A stretch of DNA of 64,000 nt from Amylibacter sp. (GCA_021775355.1 JAJFHZ010000035.1:47165-111164); one strand, 5' to 3'; positions 43,428 to 52,760 are shown, counted from the first letter of the stretch. The notes: a model not told the origin generated them from the sequence alone. Made by a program: numbers and translations.

Positions 43428-44197
43428 AAAAAACCGCAATTATCACGGGTGGGGCAGGTGGTCTAGGTCGCGCATTAGCCGCACAATTGCAAGCGGACGG
43501 GTGGTTTACCGCGATCATTGATCTAGCAGGTTCCACGCTTGATCAGGTGATTGCGAACGACCAGCAGGCACCTTATGCCTGTGATTTATCCGAACCGAAG
43601 GATGTAAAGCGCATCTGCGCCCAGATCATAAAGGATCGCCCGAGTATTGATCTGGTGATTTACAATGCGGGTATCACCCAGATTGGCCTGTTTCAGGATA
43701 TGCCGATAGAAACACACCGCACAGTTTTCGACGTCAATTATTTTGGCGCGGTTCTGGTGGCAGCCGAATTTTTACAGGAAGTGCGTAAATCACAAGGTAC
43801 ACATTTGGCGATTTCATCGGTTGCAGGTTTCACACCACTTTATAAACGCACGGCCTATGCTGCCAGCAAACACGCGTTAGAGGGTTTTTTCAAATCCCTT
43901 CGAAGCGAGGAAAACGATCATGGGGTCACAACACTGATTGCCGCCCCTTCTTTCGTGGCGACAAACATAGGCAATCCCGAAAATCAAAAGGATGGTATAG
44001 CCCGCCCCGGATCAGCCACCGACGGCGTGGATTACATGACAGCCACAGATGCTGCATCTGTTGTTCTGGCAGGGTTGAAACGGAAGAAATCTGCAATCTA
44101 TGTTGGCCGCATTGCAAAACTTGCGAGCTTGATCAATCGCGTGTCCCCAAGTCTATTTGCGCGAATTATGGAACGAAAAATCAAGAATAATTCTTAA
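43424..44197 (+). CDS. Short-chain dehydrogenase/reductase
   Basis: 257 residues, classical SDR. NAD(P) motif AIITGGAGGLGRALAAQL, structural NAG in IYNAGITQ, catalytic Ser in AISSVAGF and YAASK with the Tyr/Lys pair. The C-terminal KLASLINRVSPSLFARIM is hydrophobic and may bind the membrane or a lipid. The ATG at 43424 overlaps the previous stop. It is the last gene in the four-gene unit. Confidence 0.9.
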   Translation: MKKTAIITGGAGGLGRALAAQLQADGWFTAIIDLAGSTLDQVIANDQQAPYACDLSEPKDVKRICAQIIKDRPSIDLVIYNAGITQIGLFQDMPIETHRTVFDVNYFGAVLVAAEFLQEVRKSQGTHLAISSVAGFTPLYKRTAYAASKHALEGFFKSLRSEENDHGVTTLIAAPSFVATNIGNPENQKDGIARPGSATDGVDYMTATDAASVVLAGLKRKKSAIYVGRIAKLASLINRVSPSLFARIMERKIKNNS

Positions 44198-44295
44198 GGC
44201 AAGTGTGGGTTCTTAATTATTTCATCCGATATTTTGTATCACACGACAGGTGCGGCAATTGAAAGGGTTAGCAGGGGGTGTTTTCTTATGCTGCT

Positions 44296-45849
44296 TTAAT
44301 AGGTTTGGTTCAGTGCATCGGCCTGCGGTATCTCTCGCTCGCGCCGTGCTATATAGTCCAAAAGCTCTTCATTTTTTGCAGCCTCAAGCACGGGCTCTTG
44401 ATATTCGCGCAATAGCTTGTGGGCCTTGTTCAGCGCACGTTCGGTGATTTCAACACTTCCTTCCGCCTGCCATTGTTCGATCGAGTTATTGTCGAACATA
44501 TCCGGCATGAAGAACGCGCGTTCAAAGTTTTCCAATGTGTGCGGGTGACCCAGATAATGCCCACCTGGACCGACATCGGCAATAGCTGCCAATCCGGCTT
44601 CAAAATCATCCCAACGCGGCCCTTCGGCCATGCGATAGGCCATAGCGCATTGCTCTGAATCCACGATGAACTTTGCGACCGAACAATGCATCCCAGCTTC
44701 GTTCCACCCGGCTGAATGCCAGATATAATTGGCGCCGGAATGCATAACAGCAGAAAGCGTTGTGGCACTTTCATATCCTGCTTGTGCGTCAAAAGTCTTG
44801 GCCCCGCCCAGAGTATTCGATGTGCGCCAAGGCACATCGTAGAAACGCGCCATCTGCCCGATCATGAAGTTCATCAGGCTGATTTCAGGTGTTCCGGCCA
44901 TTGGGGCACCAGACTTCATCGAAACGGTCGCCAGATAGTGGCCATATATCGCGGGGCAGCCCTTTCGGATGACTTGCGTATACGCCAGCGCGCTCAGTGC
45001 TTCGGCATTGAGCTGCGCCACCGTCGGTGCGACAGAAGCAGGCGTGTTAGCTCCGCCCAGCACGAAGGGTGAGCAAAGAACCGGCTGGTTCCGGCGATTG
45101 AACGCCCGCATGGCCCCCAACATGGTTTCGTCCCAAACAAGTGGCGAATTCGCGTTGCAGTTCCCCGTCACGACCGGGTGGCTGTCGATGAACGTGTCAC
45201 CGAACAGGATCGCACACATGTCCAGCACGTCTTCAGCATTCTTTGGGCTGGTTGTCATACCCATGAAGGTCTTGTCGGAATATTTCATCGATGAATAGGT
45301 GATCTGCAGATGCCGATGGCTGATTGCGTGATCATAGGGTTCCACGATGTGATGCGCAGAGGAATGAAGTGCGGGCATCATATGCGCAAGTTTATGGAAC
45401 ATCGCCAGATCATCGAGCGTCGGATTGCGGCGTACATCATCCAGATCGCGAAGGTACGGTGCGCCGGTCATTGGAATGAACATCGAATGTTTTCCACCGA
45501 GCCGAACCTTCCGATCCGGGTTGCGGGCGTGATAGGTGAAGTCAGATGGAATGGTTTTTATCAATTCACGAACCAGACCACGATCTAGATACACAACCTC
45601 TCCACGCACATCCGCACCCGCTTTTCGCCAGTCTTCAAGGGCAATAGGATCGCGGAAAACAATGCCAACATTTTCAAGGATTGACATGGACGCATCATCA
45701 ATAAGGTACACCTGATCGTCATCCATAACTTCGCAAAGCGGTAGATTGCGGATCAACCCGGGCAACATACTGAAATCTGTTACTTCACGGCTCGTGCGTC
45801 GCGCAGAACGACCTCCGGCACGCGCCGGTTTTTTTGGGATATCCTGCAT
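44296..45849 (-). CDS. Trimethylamine-methyltransferase (MttB) family protein, no pyrrolysine
   Basis: 517 residues. The family transfers a methyl group from a methylated amine to a corrinoid protein. The frame has no internal amber codon, so this is a non-pyrrolysine member of the kind that includes glycine-betaine methyltransferase MtgB; its substrate here is unknown. Visible family segments are VYLIDDASMSILENVGIVFR, FIPMTGAPYLRDLDDVRRN and SPFVLGGANTPASVAPTVAQ. GGAGG lies 8 nt before ATG 45849. There is no corrinoid-protein gene beside it. An IS end lies only 77 bases upstream. Confidence 0.88.
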   Translation of the reverse strand: MQDIPKKPARAGGRSARRTSREVTDFSMLPGLIRNLPLCEVMDDDQVYLIDDASMSILENVGIVFRDPIALEDWRKAGADVRGEVVYLDRGLVRELIKTIPSDFTYHARNPDRKVRLGGKHSMFIPMTGAPYLRDLDDVRRNPTLDDLAMFHKLAHMMPALHSSAHHIVEPYDHAISHRHLQITYSSMKYSDKTFMGMTTSPKNAEDVLDMCAILFGDTFIDSHPVVTGNCNANSPLVWDETMLGAMRAFNRRNQPVLCSPFVLGGANTPASVAPTVAQLNAEALSALAYTQVIRKGCPAIYGHYLATVSMKSGAPMAGTPEISLMNFMIGQMARFYDVPWRTSNTLGGAKTFDAQAGYESATTLSAVMHSGANYIWHSAGWNEAGMHCSVAKFIVDSEQCAMAYRMAEGPRWDDFEAGLAAIADVGPGGHYLGHPHTLENFERAFFMPDMFDNNSIEQWQAEGSVEITERALNKAHKLLREYQEPVLEAAKNEELLDYIARREREIPQADALNQTY

Positions 45850-45925
45850 GCTTTGTCCTCCAAGAGTTGTTTTAAGCTGACCATAGAGACATCTCTGCAA
45901 CCCACAATACCGCGATGCAAACTGT

Positions 45926-46085
45926 CTAACGTCAGCGCCTATGGGTCCAAATAGCAGCATTTGATAAGAGAGTGTTAATGGCTCATCGTAACCCCCAAGG
46001 AGTGGGACATGAGACAGACAACTGGAACAAGGCGCTCAGCATCTGAGAAGATCGTCAAGGACATCAAACGAGCGACGCGCAAGCA
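45926..46085 (+). mobile_element. IS3-family remnant A (left end plus OrfA start)
   Basis: The left end TGTCTAACGTCAGCGCC matches the end at 57225 in sequence, and the OrfA start is 83-85 bases on in both. From 46009 a frame reads MRQTTGTRRSASEKIVKDIK RATRKQ (split here for length), matching the first 26 residues of an IS3 OrfA, then stops matching at about 46085. The upstream sequences also align (TCATC, TAACC, AAGGAG). The remainder of this element is gone. Confidence 0.75.
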
Positions 46086-46227
46086 GCATCATTTGGAAGA
46101 AAAGCATCGCAGTGGTCCACACCGCAGGTGTGCCACCGAACCAAGGTAAAGTATAACGAGCAAGGATTGGTTGAACCTGAAACAGCAGGAAGGCGCTTAA
46201 AAATAGAGTGGTTGTAAACGCGCTCAA
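46078..46227 (-). pseudogene. Fused MFS/spermidine-synthase-like membrane protein, 5' stump
   Basis: The first 50 residues of the gene remain, with its own TTG start at 46227 and an AAGGA site 8 nt upstream. LFLSAFLLFQVQPILARYTL and PWFGGTPAVWTTAMLFFQ match the first membrane segments of the fused MFS/spermidine synthase family. After MMLLA the match ends where remnant A starts (about 46080), so the IS and the gene were joined by deletion. Confidence 0.7.
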
Positions 46228-46695
46228 GATTACTATCCTTCAAAACCCTCGCGATAACGTTGATGCTTCAAATTTTGGGTAATATCAGAACACCAATTCG
46301 CTTTTTCTCATCAATCTTAACAATTTATGTCAAAACTGCCACCGATGTTATTCTCTTTTAGTATAAGATAGATATGTCGCGATAGGATTCCGCTTCGCGT
46401 TCCCCCTTAAGTAAGAACTGGGGCGCATATTTTGAAAAATACGGTAATATTGTTACTTGCGGCGTGTTCCATTTTATTTGACGATGGGCATTATGACTAG
46501 ATTTGGCTTCGCGATACAGTCTGGTGATGAAGATGCAATTTTAGAAAATGGGCAAGAAAAGGCCGGATCTTAAGTGGGATACATCCATATATGGTCAGTA
46601 TGTGGTATGGCTTTCGTCATGCCTTTTACTTGTGGCATAATAGAGGTGTCATAGGTAAGCTGGAAAAACACTACCGCAGATTAAGGCAATACTTA
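46228..46695. other. AT-rich stretch between IS/gene stump and LuxR gene
   Basis: No gene with firm support. Two tiny frames are seen on the plus strand: from TTG 46432, a 22-residue lipoprotein-like start (MKNTVILLLAACS), and from ATG 46493 a 26-residue frame; neither has a clear ribosome-binding site. The upstream in-frame part (46591-46695) of the next gene is probably untranslated. AT-rich. Confidence 0.4.
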
Positions 46696-47535
46696 ATGAG
46701 CACACCGCTTATCAGAACTACAAAGGGCCAAATATCAGACTTTTCTGTCGGTATTATTGATGCGATCGGTACAGTTTTGTTTTTTCCAAAAATTGCAAAC
46801 CTGATTGGCAAATACATCACTTTTGAAGGGCTATTCGTATTTTTGTATAGTGAGGGCAGTGCGCCTTCATCACTGGGCAGTTTCAAGGGCGCGCAAAACT
46901 TTCACAAAGGTTTGGAAAATTATTTGCGCTACACATATATTATAAACCCGGTTTACCGTTCATATCTGGATGGTATTGCCTCTGATGCATATCTGATATC
47001 TGAACTTTTATCACCTTTGTATGCCGACCAGATCGCGGCAAGTGACCTGGATATCCGCGTCGAGGATAATGAGACAATCGGTTATCGCACACCGGGTTGG
47101 CCAAAAAACATGACAGAGGTACTGGCCCTTATACGGCTTCCAGATAATAAAATGATCGAGTTCAGTTTTTCGACGTCGCGTTCGGGGGATCAAACCGCGC
47201 GATGCCATGCGCACCTGAAAGAGATTTATCCGGTGCTATCAAGTGCTGTTCTGAAACATTATGAATTTGCCGCCGAAGATTTTGATACATCAACAGCCAA
47301 CCCAAGTCAGGAACACTGGTTTCAATCCTTCGGTGAAGGCGTGCTGACGAAGCGTGAACGAAGTGTTGCCAGAATGATCCTAACAGGGCATTCAAGTAAT
47401 GCGATTGCGCTGCATTTGGACATTTCATTACCAACGGTTAAGACGCACCGTAGAAATATTTATGCCAAATTACACATCTCATCACAGGCGGAATTGTTCA
47501 GTCTTTTTGTGCAAAAACTGATGGAAATCACGTAA
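46696..47535 (+). CDS. LuxR-family HTH transcriptional regulator
   Basis: About 279 residues. The C-terminal GerE helix-turn-helix is complete (LTKRERSVARMILTGHSSNA then LDISLPTVKTHRRNIYAKLH). The N-terminal 200 residues have no AHL-pocket signature (W-x3-Y, D-P), so the signal is something else. ATG 46696 gives a family-like N-terminus with AAGG 10 nt upstream; an upstream frame to 46591 is possible. It lies 110 bases upstream of the PLP/ABC operon in the same direction and is the likely regulator of it. Confidence 0.82.
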   Translation: MSTPLIRTTKGQISDFSVGIIDAIGTVLFFPKIANLIGKYITFEGLFVFLYSEGSAPSSLGSFKGAQNFHKGLENYLRYTYIINPVYRSYLDGIASDAYLISELLSPLYADQIAASDLDIRVEDNETIGYRTPGWPKNMTEVLALIRLPDNKMIEFSFSTSRSGDQTARCHAHLKEIYPVLSSAVLKHYEFAAEDFDTSTANPSQEHWFQSFGEGVLTKRERSVARMILTGHSSNAIALHLDISLPTVKTHRRNIYAKLHISSQAELFSLFVQKLMEIT

Positions 47536-47645
47536 AATACCGTCTCATCCCTTAGGATGATATGACCTGATCCGGAAAAGAAGAATACTCATTGCATCTG
47601 CTACAGACCCTGATTGCTTGGGGTCCACAAATAAAGGTGCCTGAA

Positions 47646-48899
47646 TTGCTCTTCCCCGTTACTGAAATCCGCTCACTATTTCCCGCTCTCAATCAATCTG
47701 ACAATGGTCAGGCGCGGATCTATCTTGATAATCCTGCCGGCACACAAGTGCCTGCATCTGTCGCAAAGGCGGTTTCCGATTACATGCTGACCAATGCCAG
47801 CAACATGGGCGGGCATTTCACCACAAGTCTCAACACGGATGCGCTGGTTCTCAAGGCGCATGAAGATGCAGCCCTGTTTCTGGGGGCTAAATCTGCCGCT
47901 GAAGTAATCATCGGCCAAAGTATGACATCACTGACCTTTCATCTGTCACGCAGCATTTGCCGTGACTTTCAACCGGGTGATGAGATTGTGATCTCTAGGG
48001 TTGAACATGAAGGTAATGTCGGGCCTTGGTTGGAAATCGCCAAGGATAAGGGTTTGCGCATCCGCTGGGTTGAATTCGACCGTGACAGCTGGCTAATTGA
48101 ACCTGATGCTTTGGCAGCTGTCCTGACCGATAAAACCCGCCTTGTGTGCCTGAATTTTGCCAGCAACATGACGGGGTCAATCAATGATATCCCCGAGTTG
48201 ACCCGCATTGCACAAGATGCAGGGGCATTGGTTTTTGTCGATGCCGTACAACTGGCCCCACATCATCTGGTTGATGTGCAGGCTCTTGGTTGTGATTTCC
48301 TGGCGTGCTCGTCATATAAGTTTTTCGGCCCGCATCTGGGCCTGCTTTGGGGCAAGGAACAGGTTCTGGCTGCGCTGCACCCCTATAAAGGTCGTTGTGT
48401 ATCAGATGCTTTGCCTGATCGTTTTGAAACAGGCACACCACAGTTTGAGTTATTGGCAGGCTTGTCGGCGACGGTTGATTACTTTGAAAATATGGGGCGC
48501 CGTGGCGCATCTTCCGAAAACCGCCGCAATCTGATTTCTGCGGCTTATAAGATGTCACGAGACTACGAAGAACCGCTGACCAACAAGTTAATCGATGGGT
48601 TAAGCCAAATCCGTGGTATATCAATATTCGGGATCACCAACCCGAACCGTGTGCATCAACGGGTGCCGACAATTTCAATACGCCATACCCATAGTGCGCC
48701 GTCCGATATTGCTAAATCATTGGCGGATGCGGGCATTTATGTCTGGCACGGTCACAACTACGCATACGAGCCGACACGCTTTCTGAACATCCCGGAAGAT
48801 GAGGGCGTCGTGCGCATCGGATTGGCGCATTACAACACCGAAGCCGAGGTAGCCCATGTAGTGCAAGCCATCGATATGGCAACTGCGAATAATAACTAA
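47646..48899 (+). CDS. Class-V PLP-dependent enzyme, cysteine-desulfurase-like
   Basis: About 417 residues. IYLDNPAGTQVPASVAKAV, the ISRVEHEGNVGPWLEIA His, VFVDAVQLAPHH (Asp) and ACSSYKFFGPHLGLLWG (PLP Lys) are the family features. NifS/IscS cysteine or SufS motifs are not clear and this subfamily is often listed as cysteine-desulfurase-like; actual reaction unknown. Start TTG 47646 has AAAGG 8 nt upstream; TTG 47592 is an alternative. An amino-acid-type binding-protein gene follows 38 bases on, so its substrate is probably what the transporter brings in. Confidence 0.82.
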   Translation: MLFPVTEIRSLFPALNQSDNGQARIYLDNPAGTQVPASVAKAVSDYMLTNASNMGGHFTTSLNTDALVLKAHEDAALFLGAKSAAEVIIGQSMTSLTFHLSRSICRDFQPGDEIVISRVEHEGNVGPWLEIAKDKGLRIRWVEFDRDSWLIEPDALAAVLTDKTRLVCLNFASNMTGSINDIPELTRIAQDAGALVFVDAVQLAPHHLVDVQALGCDFLACSSYKFFGPHLGLLWGKEQVLAALHPYKGRCVSDALPDRFETGTPQFELLAGLSATVDYFENMGRRGASSENRRNLISAAYKMSRDYEEPLTNKLIDGLSQIRGISIFGITNPNRVHQRVPTISIRHTHSAPSDIAKSLADAGIYVWHGHNYAYEPTRFLNIPEDEGVVRIGLAHYNTEAEVAHVVQAIDMATANNN

Positions 48900-48937
48900 G
48901 AAGACAACAAAAAACGAAACCAACCAAGGAGGATACT

Positions 48938-49747
48938 ATGAAATTTCCATTATTAAAATCACTGGCTGTGGGGGCCGTTGCATTGTTTGCAGCGGGATCT
49001 GTTTCAGCTGAAACACTGCGCGTGGGTATGGAATGTACTTATGCACCGTTCAACTATCGTACTGCGGATGGTGAACTGGCCGGTTACGATGTTGATGTCG
49101 CCAAAGGGGTTGCTGAAATTATCGGGGCCGATCTGGAATTTGTCTGCCAGCAATGGGACGGCATGATCCCGGCACTTCTGGCTAATAAGTTCGATCTGAT
49201 CGTGGCGTCTATGTCGATCACGGATACCCGTAAGGAAAAAATCGACTTTTCCGGACCGTATCGTGATTCTGTTGGCCGCTTGATCGGCAAAGCCGATGCT
49301 GACTGGAAGTTGTTTGATGACAATGGCGCGCCGATTGCTGAAAACTTCAACGGTCTGCGGGTTGGGTTGGAACGTGCGTCAACGTATGAAAACTGGTTCA
49401 ATGCGAAACTGCCGGGTGCCGAGATCGTGCTATATGACGGGTCAGAGCCACTATATCTTGACCTGCAAAACGGCCGTGTCGACATGATCATGACCAATCC
49501 GATGAAAGCGCAATTACGGTTCTTAAGTAAAGAAGCGGGTAATAAGTTCGGCTTTGTCAGCCCCGCGATCAGCGAAGTTGAATTTTTCGGTATCGGTGTT
49601 GGCATTGGCCTGCGTCAAGGCCAGGATGAGTTGCGTGAACGCTTAAGTGCTGCGATCCGCGAATTGATAAATAATGGCTCGTTGAAAGAATATGCCTTGA
49701 AAATCTTCCCGTTCCAAATTCACAATGACGAATGGGGTAAAGGATAA
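48938..49747 (+). CDS. ABC transporter substrate-binding protein (family 3)
   Basis: 269 residues. A signal peptide (LAVGAVALFAAGSVSAETLR) precedes a HisJ/ArtJ-like binding domain: VGMECTYAPFNYRTADGELA, AGYDVDVAKGVAEIIGADLE, QQWDGMIPALLANKFDLIVA, SITDTRKEKIDFSGPY. These match lysine/arginine/ornithine- or histidine-type proteins, so the ligand may be a cationic amino acid or an opine-like compound. AAGGAGG precedes the ATG by about 6 nt. Confidence 0.93.
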   Translation: MKFPLLKSLAVGAVALFAAGSVSAETLRVGMECTYAPFNYRTADGELAGYDVDVAKGVAEIIGADLEFVCQQWDGMIPALLANKFDLIVASMSITDTRKEKIDFSGPYRDSVGRLIGKADADWKLFDDNGAPIAENFNGLRVGLERASTYENWFNAKLPGAEIVLYDGSEPLYLDLQNGRVDMIMTNPMKAQLRFLSKEAGNKFGFVSPAISEVEFFGIGVGIGLRQGQDELRERLSAAIRELINNGSLKEYALKIFPFQIHNDEWGKG

Positions 49748-49766
49748 TACCTGAACTAATCCAATG

Positions 49767-49793
49767 TGGCGGCGCAGATCATTTGTGCCGCCA
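49767..49793 (+). terminator. Intercistronic stem-loop after the binding-protein gene
   Basis: TGGCGGCGCA pairs with TGTGCCGCCA (one G-U) around a 7-base loop, 19 bases after the stop and 26 bases before the permease ATG. No T-run follows. This fits a partial attenuator or mRNA-stabilising hairpin that keeps binding protein above permease. Confidence 0.65.
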
Positions 49794-49819
49794 TAAGTTT
49801 AAAGAAACTGGGGAAGCCA

Positions 49820-50515
49820 ATGGACGCAGTAACAGGATGGTGGGATGATTATTTCTGGGGGTCGATGATTGTCCTTCAGGTGTTTTTCTTCTCGCTTTTA
49901 TTGATGGTTCTGTTTGGCTTGATCGGGGCCGCTGCCAAACTGTCAGATAACCGACTGGCGCAGAAAATTGCCGGGGCTTACACGGTAATATTTCGTGGTA
50001 CCCCTGAAATTTTAGTGATTTTGTTGCTCTATTTCGGTTCGGCCATCACCCTGACTGCAATCGCGCAAATGTTTGATCCGGACATAAAGTTTATCGACGT
50101 CCCGCCTATGTGGGCCGGCACCATTGCCATCGCCTTGATCGTTGGCTCATACGCCACCGAAACCTTTCGCGGTGCGTTCTTGGGGGTAAAACCCGGCAGC
50201 ATAGAGGCTGCGCGCGCGCTGGGCATGTCGAATTTACAAACCTTCATCTATATCCGTATCCCTGAAATGTGGCGCCTAGCCCTGCCGCCTTTTGGCAATC
50301 ATATGTTGTCACTGATCAAAGATACTGCCCTGATCTCTATCATCGGGTTGAATGAAACGTTCTTTGTCGCCAAACAGGCGATCGGCACTACGGGTGAGCC
50401 GTTTACCATGTATATCGTAGTCGGCTGCATCTATCTGGCATTTTCCACCATTATCACCCTAAGTGTGATGGGAATGGAAAAATTCGGTGCCCGGACAGGG
50501 GAGGGCGCGCGATGA
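49820..50515 (+). CDS. Amino-acid ABC transporter permease (HisQ type)
   Basis: 231 residues, membrane permease of family-3 ABC importers. The EAA loop reads EAARALGMSNLQTFIYIRIP EM (positions given for length: about residues 130-152). ATG 49820 follows a GGGGAA site. It overlaps the next permease by 4 bases. Confidence 0.92.
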   Translation: MDAVTGWWDDYFWGSMIVLQVFFFSLLLMVLFGLIGAAAKLSDNRLAQKIAGAYTVIFRGTPEILVILLLYFGSAITLTAIAQMFDPDIKFIDVPPMWAGTIAIALIVGSYATETFRGAFLGVKPGSIEAARALGMSNLQTFIYIRIPEMWRLALPPFGNHMLSLIKDTALISIIGLNETFFVAKQAIGTTGEPFTMYIVVGCIYLAFSTIITLSVMGMEKFGARTGEGAR

Positions 50516-51201
50516 GTTTTGATCTGTCCCTGATCACCGAAAGCATTCCCAAAATGCTGGCAGGGATCGGTATTACCTTTCAGCTAATGTTCTTGTCAGC
50601 AGTATTGGGCTTGATATTGGCGGTAATCCTGCTGTTGATGCGGATCAGTGGCAAATGGTATCTGTCTTGGCCTGCACAGGTACATATCTACATTTTCCGT
50701 GGCACACCCATATTGGTGCAAATCTTTATCATTTATTACGGACTGCCACAGTTCGAATTTATCCGTGACAGCGTATTCTGGCCAATCCTGCGTGAACCTT
50801 TTGGTTGTGCGGTTCTGGCTCTGACCCTGAATACGGGTGCCTATGTTTCCGAAATCCTGCGCGGTGGCGTCTTGGGTGTGGATCGTGGCGTACTGGAAGC
50901 GGGGTCAGCACTTGGCCTGTCAGCAAGGCAGAAATTCATCTACCTGACCACCCCGATTGCCACCCGTCTGGCACTACCTGCTTATAGCAACGATTTTATC
51001 AGTCTGATGAAAGCCACATCGCTAGCCAGCACGATAACCCTGTTGGATATGACAGGTATTGCGCGCACAATCGTGGCCCAAACCTTTGCACCTTATGAGG
51101 TTTTCATATCACTGGCTATTATCTACATGATCCTGACCTGGATCATTCAAAAAAGCTTCGGGCGGATTGAAAAATATCTTAGCCGCTATGTAAATCCGTG
51201 A
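50512..51201 (+). CDS. Amino-acid ABC transporter permease (HisM type)
   Basis: 229 residues, second permease of the heterodimer. [19 protein letters not shown] and the EAA loop [20 protein letters not shown] are typical. It overlaps the previous gene by ATGA and the next starts 8 bases after its stop. Confidence 0.92.
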   Translation: MSFDLSLITESIPKMLAGIGITFQLMFLSAVLGLILAVILLLMRISGKWYLSWPAQVHIYIFRGTPILVQIFIIYYGLPQFEFIRDSVFWPILREPFGCAVLALTLNTGAYVSEILRGGVLGVDRGVLEAGSALGLSARQKFIYLTTPIATRLALPAYSNDFISLMKATSLASTITLLDMTGIARTIVAQTFAPYEVFISLAIIYMILTWIIQKSFGRIEKYLSRYVNP

Positions 51202-51209
51202 GGTCTGAC

Positions 51210-51962
51210 ATGACAAACCCTACATCTGACGCCTTGATACAAATGATAAACGTGGACAAATTCTTTGGTGAATTTCAAGCGCTGACAAATATTAATCTGG
51301 AAGTGAAACGCGGTGAAAAAATCGTAATTTGCGGCCCTTCTGGTTCCGGTAAATCAACGTTGATCCGTTGTATCAATCGGCTTGAAGAACATAGTGCGGG
51401 CCGGATCATTATTGACGGCAAGGAATTGACTGATCAGGTCAAGGATATTGATGCGGTACGGCGCGAGGTTGGCATGGTGTTTCAAAGTTTCAACTTGTTC
51501 CCGCATATGACCATTGTCAAAAACCTGATGCTGGCGCAACAACTGGTGCGTAAAATCCCAAAAGCCGAAGCACACAAAACCGCGATGCATTTTCTGGAGC
51601 GGGTAAAAATTCCCGAGCAGGCAAACAAGTATCCTGTGCAGCTTTCAGGCGGCCAGCAACAACGTGTCGCCATTGCACGGGCTTTGTGTATGAAGCCAGA
51701 GATTATCCTGTTTGACGAACCCACATCTGCCCTTGATCCCGAAATGATCAACGAGGTGCTGGAGGTAATGACCGATCTGGCAAAAGAGGGCATGACGATG
51801 ATCTGTGTCACCCATGAGATGGGCTTTGCCCGTTCTGTGGCAGACCGTGTGATATTCATGGATGCAGGCGAAATCGTTGAAGAAGCTGAACCTGAAATAT
51901 TTTTCAACAGCCCCAAAAGCGCACGTACAAAAGCCTTCCTCAGCCAAATATTGACCCACTAA
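51210..51962 (+). CDS. Amino-acid ABC transporter ATPase (HisP/GlnQ type)
   Basis: 250 residues. Walker [11 protein letters not shown]-loop [11 protein letters not shown], signature [15 protein letters not shown], Walker [15 protein letters not shown] and the switch His in [14 protein letters not shown] 51210 has GAGG 7 nt upstream; an in-frame GTG at 51198 is less likely. It completes the transporter. Confidence 0.94.
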   Translation: MTNPTSDALIQMINVDKFFGEFQALTNINLEVKRGEKIVICGPSGSGKSTLIRCINRLEEHSAGRIIIDGKELTDQVKDIDAVRREVGMVFQSFNLFPHMTIVKNLMLAQQLVRKIPKAEAHKTAMHFLERVKIPEQANKYPVQLSGGQQQRVAIARALCMKPEIILFDEPTSALDPEMINEVLEVMTDLAKEGMTMICVTHEMGFARSVADRVIFMDAGEIVEEAEPEIFFNSPKSARTKAFLSQILTH

Positions 51963-51974
51963 AGGACGACGATT

Positions 51975-52760
51975 ATGAAGACCGACTTTCCTCCGCATCA
52001 GGACTATTTAGCCTTTGCCGAAAAGCTTGCGGATGCCAGCCGTGGCATGCTGTTAACCGCGGCAATGCAGATACCAGAGGTGCAATTGAAAGCGGATGCA
52101 TCCTTTGTGACCAGCACCGACAAAGCGGTCGAAGCAAAGATGCGAGAAATGATTGCCGAGGCGTTTCCTGCTCACGGTATTCTGGGCGAAGAATTTGAAA
52201 ACACCAATGTGGATGCCGAATTTGTCTGGGTGCTTGACCCGATAGATGGCACTGCACCTTTTATTGCGGGCATTCCGGTTTACGGCACGCTGATTGGTCT
52301 TGCGTGGAACGGCAAACCTTTCATCGGTGTGATGGATCACCCTGCTACGGCAGATCGCTGGACAGGTGTGGCGCATCTGTTTGCCAAACGCAATGGACAG
52401 CCGGTAAAGGTTAAATCCTGCGCCAGATTGGATCAGGCCTTTGTGACATGTAGCAACCCTGATTTCATGACCGACAGTGAACTTTCCCGTTTCACAACAC
52501 TGCGTAAGCAGGTGCCTTATGTGCAATATGGCGGCTCATGTTTTGCCTATGGTACTTTGGCGTCCGGGCGCACGGACATTGCTATTGATAGCGGTCTTGA
52601 ACCCTACGATGTCTACGCAAGCGCAGCCGTCATTCAGGGCGCAGGCGGTTACATGACTGATTGGAAAGGCAACGATATTGATTTCAATATGACTGGTACA
52701 GTTATCGCTGCAGGGGATCATGATCGTCTGCAAGACACGATAAGAATATTGTCAAAGTAA
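51975..52760 (+). CDS. Inositol-monophosphatase-family phosphatase
   Basis: 261 residues. The metal site GEEFENT (Glu), WVLDPIDGTAPFIAG (Asp triad) and the C-terminal SGLEPYDVYASAAVIQGAGG follow the IMPase/HisN pattern. The family dephosphorylates inositol phosphate, histidinol phosphate or nucleotide phosphates. It is 12 bases after the ABC ATPase, so its substrate may be related to the imported compound; histidinol phosphate is one option. Confidence 0.85.
   Translation: MKTDFPPHQDYLAFAEKLADASRGMLLTAAMQIPEVQLKADASFVTSTDKAVEAKMREMIAEAFPAHGILGEEFENTNVDAEFVWVLDPIDGTAPFIAGIPVYGTLIGLAWNGKPFIGVMDHPATADRWTGVAHLFAKRNGQPVKVKSCARLDQAFVTCSNPDFMTDSELSRFTTLRKQVPYVQYGGSCFAYGTLASGRTDIAIDSGLEPYDVYASAAVIQGAGGYMTDWKGNDIDFNMTGTVIAAGDHDRLQDTIRILSK

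Noticed and set aside
44296..45849. Pyrrolysine-containing trimethylamine methyltransferase
   Set aside because: The frame is complete without an in-frame amber codon, so no pyrrolysine.
46432..46573. Two tiny frames (22 and 26 residues) upstream of the LuxR gene
   Set aside because: No convincing ribosome-binding site, no conserved motif; kept only as a note in the spacer entry.
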